Shown here in pieces: positions 13,621 through 25,234 of a stretch of DNA of 64,000 nucleotides. The translations under genes were made by a program, and so were the position numbers. Position 1 is the stretch's first letter. Each line of letters begins with the position of its first letter. The notes beneath the pieces are model-generated. The model had not been told where the DNA came from and did no database searches. It saw only the letters and a program-made list of their open reading frames with translations. Origin of the DNA: Selaginella moellendorffii (taxonomy: Eukaryota; Streptophyta; Lycopodiopsida; Selaginellales; Selaginellaceae); NCBI RefSeq assembly GCF_000143415.4, contig NW_003314282.1, forward strand, positions 2,036,765 to 2,100,764. Direction: 5' to 3'.

Positions 13621-14714
13621 ATGGATGTGGCACCTGAAGAGCTTCCTGGACTTTATTCTTGGGTTTGTAGTTGAAGCTGATCTGATAGATCAGCTCAGTG
13701 CTGAGAGTTTTCAGGTTGACGGGATTCCGTTGTCAAGGCCGAAGAGAAACATCGCTCGGGATTTCAGCGATGGAGGTACTGTTTGCTAACATTCCATGTT
13801 GGATTAAAACGATGTTTTCCGCCAGTATTAGCGGCAGAAGTTGTAGCACATTATTGCCCACGGCTTGTGGATATTCACAATTACAGTGCTGCCAACAGTC
13901 TTGCTCAGAAGATTTACAACTGGAACACTCTCAACAGTAAGCAACTTTCTGGTTATGCACATTTATTTTGTGTGTGCTGCAGACAAGGTTTTTAGACGTT
14001 TAAGCTTTTCCTTAACCAAGGAAGACGTCGAGGCAGTCGCAAATGCTGAAAACCAAATGATCGAAAGAATACTTAAGCTTTTGAAATATAAGGTAAATGT
14101 CTTCCGCTCCAAATTCGGTTTAGAAATTGTCATATTCTGCCAGATTGCCAAGTACAGGCCGATTAAAACAGAGTCAATGAAGCACGAGCCTAACGGTCAT
14201 GGTATGATGGAGAAATGATCAAATAAGTAATCACACAGAAACATTGCTTTGGGAGGCTCTAGTCAAAACTCAAATTAGATTTTGTAGGCAACTACCCCAT
14301 AAAAAGGCCCCCCCCTAGAATGTTTACACCGCCAAGCAGGTATGAGATTTTCGTCTTTCTTTTTATTGTTATACATGTTTTCTTGCAGGGGTCATGAAAG
14401 AGGACTTTCTGGTGTAAGTGTACAGTCTTTGTACTGGTTCGGTTCTTGATCTGGTTCAGTTGTACAGAGCCCGAAAAGGACAGATTCTCCAGAGAGACAG
14501 GAAAAGGATGGGATGAATGAATCCCAAAAGGATATTCAACTCCGAGAGCTCCGGGAGACAATCGAGGTAATTAAGATTGTACAGTAACAGAATGATGAAA
14601 TACTATAAGCAGTTGTTAGAAGCCAAAGTTATGAAGCTGGAGCAGCTTGTGAGCCTCAAAGACCACAAGATTCAAGTGCTGACAGGAAAGCCATCAAGAC
14701 CTACACGACCCTGA
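13621..14714 (+). CDS. SPEF1: SPEF1/CLAMP, CH-domain microtubule-bundling protein of the central pair
   Basis: Sperm flagellar protein 1 bundles microtubules in the central apparatus. Nine exons: 13621-13662, 13715-13775, 13826-13936, 13983-14092, 14144-14201, 14288-14339, 14389-14413, 14468-14566, 14613-14714; introns 46-54 bp except one of 86 bp. They join to 219 aa ending in TGA (human SPEF1 about 236 aa). The N-terminal CH domain is clear: LYSWVDGIPLSRPKRN, then RDFSDGVLAAEVV, then HNYSAANSLAQKIYNW. A Pro-rich linker follows, then a C-terminal coiled coil (LLEAKVMKLEQLVSLKDHKI) typical of the family. The first donor is TGG|GTTTGT, chosen because it alone restores the W-V-D junction. The ATG is the first one in frame and lies 155 bp after the HYDIN stop on the same strand. 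Confidence 0.92.
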
Positions 14715-15690
14715 ACATCTTAGCAGTTTTGTAAGTTGCCATTGCCATATCTACACATAATTTTTGCTAGTTCGGTGTGCCTTGTTCCTCGCTGCATTGT
14801 AGTTGAGCTTGAATGACATCACGTATTGATGTGCCATATTGTTCCTTAATTCATGCACTCCCAAGGGTTTGTTCTCTCATGGCCTTCAAGTGGGGATTTG
14901 TTAATCTGGAGGGATCCACAAGTATGCCATCTTGCTGGACGCGGCGTTTGAAGGCACATGTCGAGGGATCTCCATGCAAGAGAAGCAATGAAAAGGAATT
15001 GCTTACCAGACAGATGACGGTACATTTTAAAAAAAAACTCTTGATTCCGACCACCCTTGCTGCCACGCTGCAGCCACGGCTTTTCGCTATATGAGTGACA
15101 TAAGACAGAACTCTGTTGATTGCTGGTATCAGAATCTGCCCAAAGTCCCTCCAGAAATTAGCAATAAAAATATGTTAAATAGAGGGAGCCAACAACAGTC
15201 TAGAACCTACACCTTAAAGAAAATGCTTTATCTAGGTTTCAAGAGAATCTTTGGCCATGTGGTCAACGTGGGTCAAAAGTCAACTCAAAAGCTTGGACTA
15301 TAAAATATAATTGTCTGGTGTAATATAGTATGGAAAGTTAATTCTCTATATCTTTCTTGTTTACTGGGGAGTCATAATATTAGTATTAAAGATGCTGGTT
15401 GTAATAGTAACTAAGATGAATGTTGAAATCCTAATGTCAATGGAAGTGTTGACAGTGGTGCCAATAGAGGTGCTGAGGTGCTGAGGTTCTCTTATAAAAC
15501 TTTGATATTTTAAGCAAGGGAAAATGGCACTTGGGGATTATATTAAAAAGCTTACATATTTGATTAACCATGTTCTAATGAAAAATCTGAATCAGAATAA
15601 GTCATACTTCATTAATAGCCTTCAAAGTGAGAGCATCAAAAAGTACTTGTGTCATTCCCAAAGTTTGGAGGAGCTCTTTGATGTGGTTTC
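14715..15690. other. Intergenic stretch with one unassigned open segment
   Basis: AT-rich sequence downstream of SPEF1. One short + strand open segment (about 14877-15017) reads FKWGFVNLEGSTSMPSCW and onward and ends at a possible GT donor. It looks like an orphan exon but I cannot name it. Nothing else is recognisable. Confidence 0.3.
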
Positions 15691-15699
15691 AACTTTAAA

Positions 15700-16160
15700 A
15701 TGATACAATAATAGAAATAAATATCACAAGCTGAATTTAATATGAAAGGATCAAAGAGCAAAAGGTTTTTGTGAAAAATTATAGGCAAGGTTGTCATCAT
15801 TGCAGTGGGCTTGGACACTAAAAGTTTGATTGTCCACAGCTGAAAAACAAGCAGCAGGGCAAAAGGAATGGTCAATCTTCTAATGACAGTAAGTTTAATA
15901 CTAACAAGTTGTAAAATTTGTAACATAAAGATAACAAAGTGGAGTATTATAGTTGGAGGAAGCAGCTCCTGATCATTGTTCATCAACTCAACTAAGAAAA
16001 GGTTAAATACACTTGTGATCAGCTTAAATGTGGGAAGCATGTTTCATGGAGGTTTAATATGGATTCTACTGGACAATGGAGCAATATGACCTTGTGTGTG
16101 GTGGCTCCAGTAAGCGAATTGCAGTATAATGGATTGCCTGTAGCAAACAATAACAAAGGT
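15700..16160 (+). mobile_element. Degenerate copia-type Gag/protease remnant
   Basis: At 15792-15833 the + strand reads C-HH-C-SGLG-H-*-KFD-C, a CX2CX4HX4C zinc knuckle of retrotransposon Gag with an in-frame TAA after the His. It is followed by a Gln/Lys/Asn-rich tail. About 230 bp further, near 16050-16095, WILLDNGAI resembles the active-site region of a copia aspartic protease with one base disturbed. No long frame survives and no LTR was found. Confidence 0.55.
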
Positions 16161-16900
16161 TTGGTGACAATGGCTCCAGAAATTTAACAGGTCCAAATGA
16201 GAGGGAATCCGTGTCAGCATTCTTGAGTTCAGTTTATTGAAAGAAGGCAAAAGGGTTTATGAAAGAAAAGTTCCAGGTTTCAGTATTTAGATCTGTTCTT
16301 CTTTAAAAGCTATTCTTACCTCTTGTATTACACATAAATTTGTCTATTTGCCCCCTATCAATCTGGCAACCATCCTGGCAAACACATTGCTCATAATTTA
16401 TCTGGTGGCATATCAATCCAGTCACTCCCAATTTTACAGAGAATAGTATGTTCAAGGTTAACTACAAAAGTACACAAAGAAGAGTGACAGAGTACAGAAG
16501 ATCAGCAATTTAAAGCACAAGAAAGGAAACGGCTTGGATTTGGTTCTTGAAATTGCATAGTTTATAAGCACTTTCTGCTATGGAGCATTGTGGCACATAG
16601 TTTTCAAAGTTTTATAAAATTAATTTTAAATAGTTCAATTTTCATTATATAAATTTAAATTATATCCTTTAACAAATGCTATTTGAAATACAATATACTC
16701 AAAAAATATGAGTGCTTGATTGGGAAAAACAATAATAGCATCATGAGCCTAAGCATGCTCAACAAACTACATAAACTTGTTGACCATTTTACTCATGGTG
16801 ATAAAACCATGTCCATAACTCTGTTACATGATGAATATGCAATAAAGCATCCACTACCACATTTAATTTCCCTGGACAATTCTTGAAAGGAAACTCCTTA
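16160..16900. other. AT-rich stretch, nothing recognised
   Basis: No coding similarity was seen on either strand. Given its neighbours it is probably decayed retroelement sequence. Confidence 0.4.
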
Positions 16901-16920
16901 AACTCCATTAATTTGACCAT

Positions 16921-17380
16921 CTAATGAGTTTGCCTAGTGTTCAACTCCTTATGTGTGAATAAATATATAAGAGGTTTGTGAACTGTCAACACCACAAACA
17001 CTACACTATAATAAAAATAGTGCCACCATGTCCACAAGGCATGAACAATTGAAAGTAGTTTTATTTCATATATGGAATATTGTTGCTCCGCAAGATTCAA
17101 AGTCAGATTTTTATATGCAATAAGCTGTCCTCTTGTAGCTCTTTTCATTAGAATGGCACATGCTTATGTAAATACCATATCAAAACAATAATCACCTTCA
17201 CAAAGTTGGGTAGTAATAAATAAGCATACCAAGGAAACTGCTTAACTCAGCCACTGAAGTTGGTGTAGGCCAGCTCACCACCACAGTCATCTTGCTTGAA
17301 TCTATCTTAACACTTAAATTTTGTGATATTCTTCTCTTCCCAAAACTTCTATCTTGGTAGGTTTTCAAGTAGAGGAGCAC
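16921..17380 (-). mobile_element. Degenerate gypsy-type reverse transcriptase/RNase H fragment
   Basis: Two minus-strand pieces fit the end of a Ty3/gypsy polymerase. About 17350-17200 reads VVSWPTPTSVAELSSFLGM, the connection before RNase H. About 17110-16930 reads NLAEQQYSIYEIKLLSIVHA, then HKPLIYLFTHKELNTRQ, the start of RNase H. The pieces lie in different frames with AT-rich filler between them, so the element is dead. Confidence 0.75.
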
Positions 17381-17399
17381 GAGGTCTCACCATTGCGAG

Positions 17400-18560
17400 T
17401 TTACTATCTTTTATTACTAAGGGCGACTTTAGTAATGGAAACTAGAATGTCTTAGATGCTGAATCTATAAGAATGGCCTAGAACAGCAAGAAATTTGGTA
17501 CATAAAGACAAGGAAAAGGATAGAAATGCCAGGAAGAGAAAAGGAAAGAAAATCAGTGGTTAGTTAGCTCTTTTCCATGAACTTAGAGGTTGAGATTCAG
17601 GAGAACATCTGAGTATATAACCGTCCTTTGAAGAAGTGAACTAACCTTTTGAGCACTGGGGAACACAAGCCTTCCTTGGGTGTACTTGTTCCAATGTGGA
17701 AAGTAAGCTAGAAAGATTTTTGGCTTCTTGTGTGAAGCTTAGAACCTATGAAACACAAGCTAACATTGATTCAAACAAGAGAAAACACTCCCGGCCATCG
17801 TCTAATCATTAAGCAGGCCTGTACATGCAAATACACATGTGATCAATACATAAGGAGAGTAAGATCAATCCGACGAGCTGGTTTCTCTGCCAGTTTTCCA
17901 TCCCTTAATTCAGCTGTTCTTTGTCAGGTCATGCAAACATTTACTTGCAAAAGGTGTTCGAAGAGGCTAGCTGTCTTTTGCCCTCCGTGGTTTGTTAAGA
18001 ACTCTCTGTTTGGAAGGACAAACCCTTAATCCACGTGGTATAAAATCCATGATGACATCTCTTCGCCGTTAACCTCAAAAAAGTAACTCACTTTAAAACA
18101 ATATACTCCACAGAAAAGTTTACTTTTGGCGCCCCTGATGTTATAGTACATCGTTGTAGCGGGTTCCTTTAGCCGCGGATATGCCCGTTTGGAGCTTTGA
18201 CCGATGACCTGGCAGGGTGGGACATGGGGCACGGCAAGCGGTTGTGACCAGGAATGGGGACCACGTAGACGAATGTTTAGGGTTCTTGGCGAAAGCGAGT
18301 CTTGGCAGGTCGGGCATGGATTTTAAGGAGGTTGGAGGGCGAAGGGTGGAGGGATGATTGAAGAGCAAGAAGTGTAAGGCTGGTTTTGGAGCTCATTTGA
18401 GTTTCTGTAAGCCCTTTTCTGTATCCATGGACCTCGCTTGGGCATACGTCCAACGTTAAACCGCTACATTGTTCGGCTGTTTACTAAACTATCTCTTTCT
18501 AATCCACTGTGCATTTACCCAATTTGAGCATGCATAAGAAAACTATTTTGGGTAATAAGA
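17400..18560. other. Non-coding stretch, nothing recognised
   Basis: Short open frames occur on both strands but none shows family features, codon bias or splice continuity. A GC-richer patch lies at about 18130-18370. Confidence 0.4.
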
Positions 18561-18569
18561 TTTTATTCT

Positions 18570-20160
18570 TCAGCAAATATTTATGTTGTTTCTGTTTCTA
18601 TCGTGTAAGGGACCGCATGAATTTCTTTTGTCCTTGTCCTGCCATAAACACATATAGCTTCTGTGAATATAATGAAAAGTAGAGTGAACCTCAGTTGGAG
18701 ATAAACTTGCATATGCAAGCCTGTCACATGCTAGTCTTAGCTCAGACTTTGCCATTGTTTTTGTGGACCACTGTTTGCGGTTAAGATGCCTTCCTGAATT
18801 TGTCCTTGATTGTGGTGTCAGTAGTTCGATATTTGATGATCTAGGAGGAGGCCCTGGCACCATAATTCTCACTCTTTTATGGCCAGAAACGTTTAGTTCA
18901 ATGCTTTCTTCCTCCAGTTTTACATTAGCATCTTGAGCATGTAAAACTAATTAGCCATCCAATAGTCTAAGCGACTTACCAAAACGTGGTGTAGAAGTGT
19001 CACAATCGGGCCTTGTCACCTTACCAAGCAAAGTACGCAATTTCCGTTGCTTCTCTAGGTGCTCTGTACGTTCGAGCTCTCTCTCCAACTCTTTGACTTT
19101 CTGCAGGCACAAAATGAGGTAAACTCGACTCCACTCTTCCACCAGCTTACCTTTTTCATCAAGGCCCGCGACTGAGCAGCCTGGCCTCTCAAAAAGACCC
19201 GTCGTTTAAGCATATTAGTAGCATCGGATTGCATTGCTTTTTGAAATAGCAGAGACTGTGTCTGGGCAGATGCAGCCTTCCAAGCATTCAGTCTCTCTGG
19301 CTGAGGGTTTGGAAATGGCAAAGCGTGAAAAAATGTAAACTTGTATGTGCTTGGCTTGAAAGGGTTTGCCACACCTGCAGCTAAAAGGGTGTGAATGTTA
19401 TCACTATAAATAAATTAATGGCATACCAATGTTCATTTCGCCATGGTTTGGGTTTTTCGACCGTGAAGAATGCCTTGCGAACCTAACGATGCTTCTTTCT
19501 AAGCAGGCGGCAACTTCCTTAATCTTTTTTCTCTTATTTGCAATCCTCAGGATTTCTTGTAAATTTTCCATCCTATCATTCTCCTTTCCCAATATCAGGT
19601 GTTAGCAATAAGTTTGAATTCCTGTCAAGAAAAAAAAACCTTTTGCAGTGCTTTCATAAACCTGTGACGCGCAACAGCTCTGGCCTCTTCAGCGTACTTT
19701 TGCAGGAAATTAACATTTTTCATCTGTAAGGAGCAACTCGTGAGGGTGATAATAATGCGTATAAGTACTCACTTTGTCCAACATAAGTACAGCAGCTGCT
19801 CTATGGCCATCACCAACGTTATTCAGCGCACATATGCATCTGTTTTCGAGTTCTTTCAGACGATAGTTATGATTTTGCTCCCAATCTTCCTGCAAGGTGG
19901 AATCAAGGACAGATCGGTTGAAACTACGAGTACCTTCAGCTGGGTGAAGAATGCTTTTAAGTTCTCTTGCCTCCTCTGCAGATACCATTGTACTTCCTGT
20001 GATGAAAACTGGCGTTCCTGGTCCCGCACCTGAAGGACGCACAATCTTTGTCTACCAAAATCGCATCAAACGTAACCTGCATCATTCGGGCTTTCCTCAT
20101 CTTCTGCCGGCAGGATCGCAAATCAGATTCCTGCTGCTCTTTGGTCATGCGATATGCCAT
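18570..20160 (-). CDS. Unassigned coiled-coil protein, candidate cilium-associated
   Basis: I do not recognise the family. Eight exons (minus strand; + coordinates): 20077-20160, 19934-20029, 19773-19889, 19640-19723, 19427-19583, 19151-19374, 18980-19100, 18570-18931. They join in frame to about 414 codons; introns are 44-55 bp. The protein is Arg/Lys/Glu/Gln-rich and mostly predicted helix: QEVQWYLQRRQENLKAFF, then NFLQKYAEEARAVARHRF, then NPFKPSTYKFTFFHALPFPN (a non-helical break), then KVKELERELERTEHLEKQRK. The start at 20160 is the ATG before RMTKEQQESDLRS, but the frame stays open upstream. The last exon could splice at 18690-18700 rather than run to 18570. It is divergent from the EF-hand gene at 20584, so the 424-bp gap may be a shared promoter. 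A cilium role is inferred from the neighbours only. Confidence 0.65.
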
Positions 20161-20583
20161 GATGCCACTGTTCTTGAAATGGACTCTGACTACCCAAGAA
20201 TTGCTTCCAAGAATATTCTTTATCATAATCTTGCAAACAATAAAATAGTTTTTTAATCTGTGCTTCACTAGCAGCCTAGCAACAATTTATATTACAATCT
20301 TATGAGAAACCTGACACGATGGCGACAGACTGCTGCTAATACCAGAAGAAAACCGATTTAAGGCGTCTTTGAATTTTTGAATCGGCGTTTGGAACTCTTC
20401 CACAGCTTTGTTCTATTTTCTCTTTCACAAATATCTAGAAGTTCAGGGTTTGAGCTTTTCTGCAAAAAGCCCAGCATGTGGAGTTTACATATGCAATATA
20501 CATAAATGTCATGCACAAATAAACAATATCGCGACCAGTCCTTTTTTATTAACTGCCAAATAGGGTTTTGCAGTCAAGCGGCA
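20161..20583. promoter_or_regulatory. Putative bidirectional promoter between coiled-coil and EF-hand genes
   Basis: This is a 423-bp AT-rich gap between two diverging starts. No defined promoter motif can be claimed from reading alone. The inference rests on geometry. Confidence 0.35.
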
Positions 20584-22047
20584 ATGGAAGTGCTAGGTTC
20601 TAAGCAGGACAAATCTGCTGCCATGAGTTCCAAAGTCATGGTACGCACAGCCGCTGGCAGCAAGTAGAAATTCTAGTTATGTGTTTTAGGCATTGCTGCG
20701 AAAGCTGTCAATTGACACTTGGCTTAGAGCGCATGGAAAATCTGTACGCCCTGAGTTGACGAAAAAGCAAAAGCAGGAGCTGAAAGAATGTTTTGAGCTG
20801 ATTGATTTAGAAGGATCAGGTGGCAAGTCTTTTCCCATTTTAATGGCTGTTGAGGAACATTTGCAGGTGCCATTGACGGTTGTGAGCTCATGGCAGCATT
20901 TAATGTTTTAGGAATGCATGTGACTAGGTCCGAAATAGATAGGCTTTTGGACGAGGTGGACGAAGCCAAATGTGGTGAGGTTCGAACTTCTTTTGCTTTT
21001 TCCGGGTAGAACCTTGATAGTTTTTGTCCAGGTTGAGTATCCTGACTTTGTTCGTATTATGAAGTCCAAGCTCGAAACCCAATCTGAAGACTCTAATGAT
21101 GAAGATTGTAAAAACACAACTTTACTCCTTTCCTAGAGTATCAATGTTGTTCCTTCTAATTTAGCGAAGCTCAAAGGCCAACAGCTTCCATTCCAGCTTC
21201 TTGCACGCGCATATCGGCGCAAGAAGGTTTGAGTAAATTAATTAAATTACATTTTGCCTATTTTTAATTTTCAGCTTATCGAGGCAGTGATGATTGGCGA
21301 TAAAACTGCTCAAGAACGCTTGAGAGCAAAAGCTCTTGAAGCTGAAGCAGAACACCTGTCTGTGCTGGCTGCTATGGAAGCAGAAAGACAAAATCCGGTC
21401 TGTTTGGAATTTTCATCTATTAGAGATTTGCTTTTTAGTTGCCCCAGACTTTGGCTTATGACGAAAAGGACTTGCGGACAATGTCTGACATCAACTACCA
21501 GGTTGGTAGCATATATGAAGATGACTGTTCTCTTATCTTTGGCATACAGAAACTGAGGCAGGCTCAAGTTCGAGACAAGCACATCAGTACGCTTTGATCT
21601 TCGTTCAGGTAGCTAGTTACCTCTGCATCAGTTGCAGATCGCTCGTTTCCAAGCTACGTTGTGGATAGCCTTGACGAAGATGTAAAGAAAATACTCTATG
21701 GAGTTCAGGAAAACGAAATTCCAGCTGCCACTGACGAAGACAGCTTGTTTGCGGGTAATGATACATATTAGTCAAAAACTGAAATGCATAATGGTTCAGC
21801 TGTTTTCATACAACCCGGGCAAGAGATAAAGCCTATCAGTTTGAGCAAGCAGATAAAAGACTCTTACAAGACAGAGCTAGCAGATGTCAGTCAGCGCCAT
21901 TGCAAGGTTGGGCATTTGACTTTATTTTTCTAAAGGTAGAGTAAAGTAAAAACACAGGTTCGGCATAAGCCCGTGCTTGAGCAGCAGATGATTCACCTGA
22001 AGGCACTCAAGTCTTTGCAAGAAGCTCAACAAAGAAAAAGTTTGTAA
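20584..22047 (+). CDS. EF-hand (centrin/calmodulin-like) protein with helical C-terminus
   Basis: Eleven exons: 20584-20640, 20690-20819, 20867-20979, 21032-21107, 21165-21226, 21275-21397, 21448-21501, 21550-21586, 21638-21754, 21800-21906, 21958-22047. They join without a stop to 321 aa; introns are 45-57 bp. Residues about 40-105 form an EF-hand pair. The first loop, DLEGSGAIDGCE, has D1, E3, S5, G6, I8, D9 and E12, so it should bind Ca2+. The second, around DEAKCGEVEYPD, lacks good ligands. The arrangement ELKECFELIDLEGSG...RSEIDRLLDEVD resembles centrin. Downstream is a basic segment (LLARAYRRKK) and a Glu/Ala-rich helix, with no recognised domain. It is much longer than centrin, so it is a fusion-like EF-hand family that I cannot name. 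Confidence 0.75.
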
Positions 22048-22089
22048 GAAGGGGGAACAACTATTATCCTCGACTATGTATCCTTTGCC

Positions 22090-23640
22090 ACCAATTACTA
22101 TGTTGCTGGCATGGATCCCTGGGTAAAGTGGATTTGAAATTTAAAAGTGGACTTTAATTTCTCTCAGCGACTCGCACTTCATCCTCACCCCAACAGACTT
22201 CCCTCTACTGTGAACATTGGTGAGGCTGGGGCCGTCCATGCAGACACCGGTGGAATATGCTGCTGCGGAGAACGTCGCACCTCTTGGAAATGCCGTCATC
22301 CTATGGGAGTTTTTGACAAGTCATCCATGGTATCAAATCTACAAACTCCGTTCTTGACAAGGGAAATGGCACATTGGACTGCACTCGCAATCACCCAAGC
22401 GCTATTTCCATGACGGGGTGCACCGCTGCAAGAAGAGAGCCCGTTCCGTTTAGTTAACCGATTAGAGCGACCTCTCGCACAGGAAAGAAGCAGATGAAGG
22501 TAAGGGGGCTCTGTCTTCTAAGTGGAAAAAGCAAGGCTTTTACGTCTCGTTGGAGGGACCAAGTACCGGGGGCATGGCATTCTCGGTTCTTCATGGTCGG
22601 AAGAAGCCGGCTGCGACATGGGCTGAAGAATCTTCCGAGGAGGAGATCAACATTCTGTCACTGTCTTTGGAGGAACTTCATGGAGAGGTAAGCGTCTTGC
22701 ATCAGCAGGAGCTGAAAGACGCTCAAGGTGGTCAAGGGATCCAGGAGGATGGAATGGCCTATAGGCGACAAGAGGATCTTGAACGACAAATGGAAGAAAG
22801 GATGCAAAGGAGCTACTGTGGTGTAGCCGATCCAAGAACACCAGGCCGGCAAGCATCCGGGGTGCAGGACGTTCACAAGGAGTGGGTTTCCGGGATCTCG
22901 GACAACTAGAAACTTCCTTTTTTGGGAATGTTGGCATAGACTTTGATCCAGGCGTCTTCTATGCAACTTCTGAAAGTATGAGAGGCAGCTCAGAGCAATC
23001 GTGGACCATGGCTGTTGGACATAGAAGCGATCTCAACAGCTGGAACAGCCAATCATGTTGCTAAAGTCGAGAGAATTCCCAATGTACAATGCGGGACAAG
23101 AAGGGAAAGAAGGAATTGGCCAGAGCGGGTCAAGGAAGAAGAGGAGAGAGAAAGATGTAGGAAAATGAGAAACACAACCTACCTTCAGCCACTCCTTTAT
23201 ATCGTGTGCTCATACCAAGAAGTGGCTGTTTCCTTTACCAAGCTCTTCTCCTTTAGCTTCAGGTGCTGGATTCTTTGTTCAGCCGGTGTCTTCATGGCAT
23301 CACTCATGGGAGCATCATCCACCAAGCCAGTGGGGCAAACATTCAGTGATCCCGGTGTTTGGTCCTCTTGATATTTTCACTCCAAGAAAGCTGCTGCTAT
23401 GGGCGTTTCCGTTGGTTCACAGCCGAGCAGCGAGAATTGCCAAAGCAAAAGTTCTATTGATAAACCAGCTTTTAGCTCACTCTCACAGGTTTGATTTTCA
23501 CACGAGGCTCAACAAATGGCCCAATGCTGCTGAGCTCTTCAGATCAGTGGCACCCAACCTGGTCTACTTAGAAGGGAAAAAACTCTGTAGGGATGATCCT
23601 CAGAGTAGTCTCCTCCTATGCAAGTGTTTCTGTGACTAAG
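22090..23640 (+). other. Unassigned possible + strand gene, frames interrupted
   Basis: Several open pieces with plausible short introns: about 22230-22350 (VEYAAAENVAPLGNAVILWE, ending HPWYQIYKLRS then TGA); 22520-22690 (KQGFYVSLEGPSTGGMAFSV, then an acidic EESSEEEINILSLSLEELHGE before a GT donor); 22690-22909 (Gln/Glu-rich helix); and 23250-23640 (HSVIPVFGPLDIFTPRK, then SVAPNLVYLEGKK). They do not join into one frame by eye. It may be a plant-specific gene with introns I cannot place, or a pseudogene. Confidence 0.3.
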
Positions 23641-24472
23641 TACGACAAACACTGTGACCAAGTAACAAGCCTTTGAACATCATATTCTTGACCACATTGG
23701 AACAGAAAAACAAAAAGGAAAGGTTTAGCCACAGCTAGGCTCGCTCACTTTCATACCACCCAGTGAGACTGCACCATTTACAAAAATGATATCTGCGAGA
23801 ACTAGAAAACGATGCAAGTGTTCGCGAGAAAAGAAAAGTATATTTGTTGTAAAATGATTTATGCCAACCTGTAACAAGACCCTAAGCCAACTGGCTAAAG
23901 GGGTTCAGACCTGGTGCCTAAGATGCAGGGCTTTGAAACCAGTGGCAGAAAGATTCAAGGCTCAGGAAAACTTCACATATCCCAAGTTTTCCTTCAAGGA
24001 CAACTTGTGGTGGGGACATTGCATCCGCAACTGCTAACAGGTTTTCCAAGAATGCCATGAGGGAGCTTTGGTGACACATAGTAGAAAAATCTTTGTGCAC
24101 CACTAACTTTTTATTGAATTTTCTTTTTTCTCATAGATATTGAGAATGTGGGAAGCTCAAAATCAATACTGCCTCGAAGAGCTCTAGCATTTTCTTGTTT
24201 GGGCATTCCTTGCATTCCAGAGTGTTAAGCGCCAGCTTTGACTACGTGGTCAACATCAGTCAAAGGGAGGCTCAAGGGTATATTAAGGCATGTTAGGGTA
24301 AGGGACTTAACTTACCCTAAGGCTCACAGTGGAGCGGAGGTGCAGTGGAGCTTTTGAGGTAGCTCGGGGGTGGTTGGGTGGTGAGGAACCTCAAGAGGTG
24401 GCGTAGCGTAGTCTAGGGCAACTTGATCTCTGTCTTTTTGCATTGGATCATAACATTGGTATTAGAGGGGAT
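23641..24472. other. Non-coding stretch upstream of TRIM element
   Basis: No gene seen. The last 20 bases before the LTR read TTGGTATTAGAGGGGA, which looks like a primer-binding site run directly into a polypurine tract. This suggests a further, collapsed element copy. Confidence 0.4.
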
Positions 24473-25048
24473 TGTTAGGCACCAAGTCAGGATAATAGGA
24501 TATGGAAAGGCCTTCCGGGCGAGGGGGAGAGAGGCAGCAGTGTGGTCCTCCAAGCTTCCAAGGGAGGCAAGCCTTGGGGGCGGCACGGCTGCTTGGCAAG
24601 GGCCAGCGTCATGCGGCGGGAAAGGGGAGGGGCCCCCACCTGCCGTGCGATGGAGGGAGGAAGGGGGGAGGACTCTCCCGGGCTTGAAGCGCACGGAGAA
24701 GGCGCAGGCTGAGCCTCAGCCTGCGTGCGCGTGAGGGAAGGGGGGAAGGCCCTGCCCGCCTGCCACGTGGCACAGAAAAGGGGGGAGGGGGAAAAAAAAG
24801 TGGCCCGGAATGTCTGGGGCACAAAACGCGCGATTTTTCGCGAAAAGTTGATAAGGTACCATGTGTTCCACAGGCTTTTTTTGGGGCCCAAAATGCGCGA
24901 TTTTTCACGAAAAGTTGGGGAGGTACCCCACATTTCACAGGGCACGTTTTGGGGCCCAAAAAGCATGATTTTTCGTGAAAAGTTGCAAGGGTACCACGTG
25001 TTCCATGGGCTTTAGTTGGCTTAGGGTGTAAGGGATAGGATCCTAACA
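24473..25048 (+). repeat. LTR 1 of TRIM element, with GC-rich insert
   Basis: The first ~35 and last ~38 bases match LTRs 2 and 3. The middle (about 24512-25010) replaces a ~40-bp segment with ~500 bp of GC-rich sequence that includes three tandem ~67-bp units. Confidence 0.75.
24818..25009 (+). repeat. Three ~67-bp tandem units in LTR 1
   Basis: Units begin near 24818, 24885 and 24953. Each contains GGCNCAAAA, a GATTTTTCNCGAAAAGTTG core with a dyad, and a GGTACC-like site, with a few differences between copies. Confidence 0.75.
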
Positions 25049-25049
25049 A

Positions 25050-25063
25050 TGGTATCGGAGCCC
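25050..25063 (+). other. Primer-binding site (initiator tRNA-Met type)
   Basis: TGGTATCGGAGCCC starts two bases after the end of LTR 1. It matches the usual plant TGGTATCAGAGC primer site with one change. Confidence 0.8.
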
Positions 25064-25220
25064 AGTTCGATTCTCGTGGCCGACGAGTGGGGCAGGAATA
25101 TTCTGAAGGAATATTCAACACGGTGGATCTAGAGGGAGAACCAAGGTTTGGTAGACCCTAAGAGAAGGACCATGGTGACCGGAGGGTGGCCTAAGTATAA
25201 TCACGGATGATCATTCCTTG

Positions 25221-25234
25221 ACGAAGGGGAGGAT
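25221..25234 (+). other. Polypurine tract before LTR 2
   Basis: CGAAGGGGAGGAT lies immediately upstream of the LTR start. The equivalent CGAGAGGGAGGAT precedes LTR 3 at about 25442-25454. Confidence 0.7.

Noticed and set aside
15240-24270. Short similarity between about 15255-15295 and 24243-24275 (GTGGTCAAC...GTCAAA)
   Set aside because: Too short and too degenerate to claim a repeat family by eye.
24487-25121. Minus-strand frames of 159-170 codons over the TRIM LTR
   Set aside because: They are read from GC-rich LTR sequence and its tandem units; repeats such as FREKSR come from the 67-bp units, not from a gene.
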